A stretch of DNA of 33,364 nucleotides. Origin: Neocallimastix lanati (nom. inval.). Taxonomy: Eukaryota > Neocallimastigomycota > Neocallimastigomycetes > Neocallimastigales > Neocallimastigaceae. The notes beneath the pieces are model-generated. The model did no database searches and was not told where the DNA came from. It worked only from the letters and a program-made list of their open reading frames with translations. Location of the stretch: the NCBI GenBank assembly GCA_016946835.1, contig JACVTC010000388.1, positions 1 through 33,364 on the forward strand, given 5' to 3'. The translations under genes and the position numbers were made by a program. Within the stretch, counting starts at the first letter, position 1; the number at the start of each line of letters is the position of its first letter. Below, piece by piece: positions 31,688-33,364 of the stretch.

Positions 31688-31861
31688 TTTAGTATAATTT
31701 TTAGAGATGGCTTTGTTGGAATTTTAGAAATAGTTGTATATATCAATAGTGCTATTAACATAACTATCTCTTTGTTTGTTAATAATTTTCTATTTAATGG
31801 AAAGAAGATTATCCGAGTCAATGTTATATTGGTCGTCATTATTGTCTTAAAACAATATTAA
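31688..31861 (+). other. coding-like relic, 57 codons, hydrophobic
   Basis: An open frame without ATG: FSIIFRDGFVGILEIVVYI, NSAINITISLFVNNFLFNGK, then IIRVNVILVVIIVLKQY and TAA. It reads like a membrane-protein piece. After a frame change, YIGRHYCLKTILSILGNISY may continue it to about 31905. No family was recognised. Confidence 0.25.
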
Positions 31862-32011
31862 GCATTCTTGGTAACATTAGCTATCATCTAATGTACTACC
31901 GGTAAGGGTCACTACATTATATAGATTTTTAAATAAAATATTTCATGAAAAAAAAAAAAAAAAAAAATAGATTATTCAAGTTGATACAGGTATTAGGGGG
32001 TTATTATTGTC

Positions 32012-32039
32012 TATTACATGTATTGTAATACATGTAATA
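32012..32039. repeat. 28-bp palindrome
   Basis: TATTACATGTATT, GT, AATACATGTAATA: 13-bp perfect arms around a 2-base centre. Near-perfect symmetry with mixed bases is rare in this window. Confidence 0.85.
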
Positions 32040-32136
32040 AACAAGTTATTTTTTCATGGTCTACTACTTTAGATTCAGGAGTCTCGAACGGACAGTCATA
32101 ACCTAAATGTTTTAGGGAATTGATTATCTTTGGATA
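32014..32136 (-). other. coding-like relic, 40 codons
   Basis: An open frame: INSLKHLGYDCPFETPESK, then VVDHEKITCLLHVLQYM and TAA. Mixed composition suggests former coding sequence; no family was recognised. Its 3' end overlaps the palindrome. Confidence 0.3.
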
Positions 32137-32267
32137 TTAATGATTATTCGAGATTCGTTATTAAAAATAGTCAATTTTTTTTTTGATTTTTCTGATATAA
32201 TATTTATTTTAATTAATAATATTTATTAATGTGAAATAAAAATAATTATAAAATAAAAAATTAAAAA

Positions 32268-32303
<36 letters not shown>

Positions 32304-32526
32304 AAAAGTTAAATAAAAAAAAAAAAAAGTAAATAAAAAAAAAAATAAAAAATAGTAAATAAAATAATATATATATATTTGTTTTTAACATAATCTGGGT
32401 TTTTTTTTTTTTTTTTTTATCTTCTTCATATTGATTATTTATAATTATTACAATCATCTTTACTTACGTATAAATATTCTTTAGTATCTTTCAATGGTCA
32501 TTATAGTAATTTCAATTTTAATTCAT

Positions 32527-32760
32527 TTAGTTTTTACCTTCTTGTATTTCAGTAACAGCATGACTGTCTTCTTCTTCAGATATGGAATAAATATTGGATT
32601 CGGAAAATATTCTTCATTGTGGATGGGTATTACTTAAACCTTTTTTATCAGAAACTGTTATTGAATTTAGATACTGAGCTATTTGCAATAAGCAATTTTT
32701 CTAAAGAACTTGATATACCTGATTCTCCAATCTGATTTTGCTAAATACTAACTAGATTTA
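32527..32760 (-). other. coding-like relic, acidic
   Basis: The minus frame at 32527-32613 reads RIFSESNIYSISEEEDSHAV then TEIQEGKN. Upstream, after a stop, GLSNTHPQ, and in another frame QIGESGISSSLEKLLIANSS. A GTAAAA follows CAAGAAG, resembling a 5' splice site. Possibly a decayed or intron-containing gene; unrecognised. Confidence 0.3.
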
Positions 32761-32903
32761 GTTTAAAGATTTAGCTAATACTTCAATTGTATTATTAGAT
32801 ATATAAAATGTTAAATGTATTAGAATTATTTGTAATATCTCCTTAATGGAACGTGTAACTGAACTTCCATCGGATGATATATTATATAAATATTATAAAT
32901 GAT

Positions 32904-32935
<32 letters not shown>

Positions 32936-33364
32936 TTAAAAGTAGTACTAATACTCTTAAAATTTCATATTAATATTCTAATGATAATATAATTATATTT
33001 CTAATATTTTATATATCTTAATTATTATATAAATATTAATATTATCAACAACAACAACAACAACAATAATAATAATAATAATATAGAATAGGATAAAGTA
33101 ATATATATATTATTATTGAAAAGAAGAGTTTATCTATTTTGTTTTTAATAGAAAAATATATATTTTTTCAAATAAAAGAATTAATTAATTAATAAAAATG
33201 ACTAATTAAAAATAATATATTTAATCATAGAATATATATATATATATATATAAAAAAAGAAATTTCTTGAGCTTTAGTCCCTTTTTCTTTTCTTTAATAA
33301 AATATCATTTATTAATTTTCTTACTATTAATAATTTTTTATTTTATTTTTTATTTTTTTTATTT
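32761..33364. other. intergenic with microsatellites
   Basis: An A run at about 32906-32930, (CAA)n followed by (TAA)n at about 33049-33082, and (AT)n near 33233-33251. No gene was seen. Confidence 0.7.

Larger units (their letters stand above)
31411..32526. other. intergenic with scattered short relics
   Basis: Mostly A/T-rich. The minus-strand 82-codon ORF at 32209-32457 is translated A and T runs (notably 32274-32345) and is not called. Confidence 0.55.

Noticed and set aside
32209-32457. 82-codon minus-strand ORF
   Set aside because: Mostly Phe and Tyr from A/T runs; no coding signal.

Overview
The window looks like nuclear DNA of a fungus with extreme A+T content, most likely an anaerobic gut fungus (Neocallimastigomycota). 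The reasons are almost pure A/T intergenic DNA with long A and T runs, poly-Asn tracts in proteins, and a gene set typical of those genomes: Rpn-like PD-(D/E)XK proteins, AAA-ATPase-like/PD-(D/E)XK proteins, FLYWCH-MULE transposases and Cys-rich membrane proteins. The assignment is by inference; another A+T-rich early-diverging fungus, such as an arbuscular mycorrhizal fungus, is not excluded. No tRNA, rRNA or CRISPR array was seen. Layout, left to right: 1-2690 is about 20 units of a ~134-bp minisatellite that runs off the left edge. 2691-5043 is low-complexity DNA with one possible tiny membrane ORF. 5044-6483 (-) is an intact Rpn/PDDEXK-like gene with an inserted segment carrying an AT-hook-like motif. 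6710-7020 is a 19-bp satellite. 8222-9632 holds two oppositely oriented pieces of a decayed FLYWCH-MULE transposase. 9940-11606 (-) is the 5' end of a decayed Ty3/gypsy element (Gag with zinc knuckle, candidate primer-binding site, candidate LTR). 13150-16273 (-) is a decayed Ty3/gypsy Pol (protease, reverse transcriptase, RNase H; no integrase seen). 17041-18590 is low complexity, including a heptamer satellite and a pair of hairpins with a shared loop motif. The best-preserved unit is a complete Ty1/copia retrotransposon at 18591-24947. It has 320-bp LTRs differing at one base, a 5-bp target-site duplication (AATGT), a polypurine tract, and a primer-binding site that matches the anticodon arm of tRNA-Lys(CUU) rather than a tRNA 3' end. 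It carries Gag, protease, integrase, reverse transcriptase and RNase H, but its reading frame is broken twice, each time at a short homopolymer. It sits 275 bp upstream of, and in the same orientation as, the largest gene of the window (25227-29232). That gene reads as two tandem AAA-ATPase-like/PD-(D/E)XK modules: the first has lost its Walker B glutamate and nuclease residues, and the second keeps all motifs but is split by a one-base frameshift. 29233-33364 is mostly intergenic, with a decayed Cys-rich membrane-protein gene at 29812-30598 and several short coding-like relics. Taken together, the window is a transposon graveyard with one very recent insertion and two non-LTR, non-viral nuclease-type genes that look alive or only just broken. 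Several frame breaks lie in homopolymers, so assembly error competes with real mutation as an explanation.
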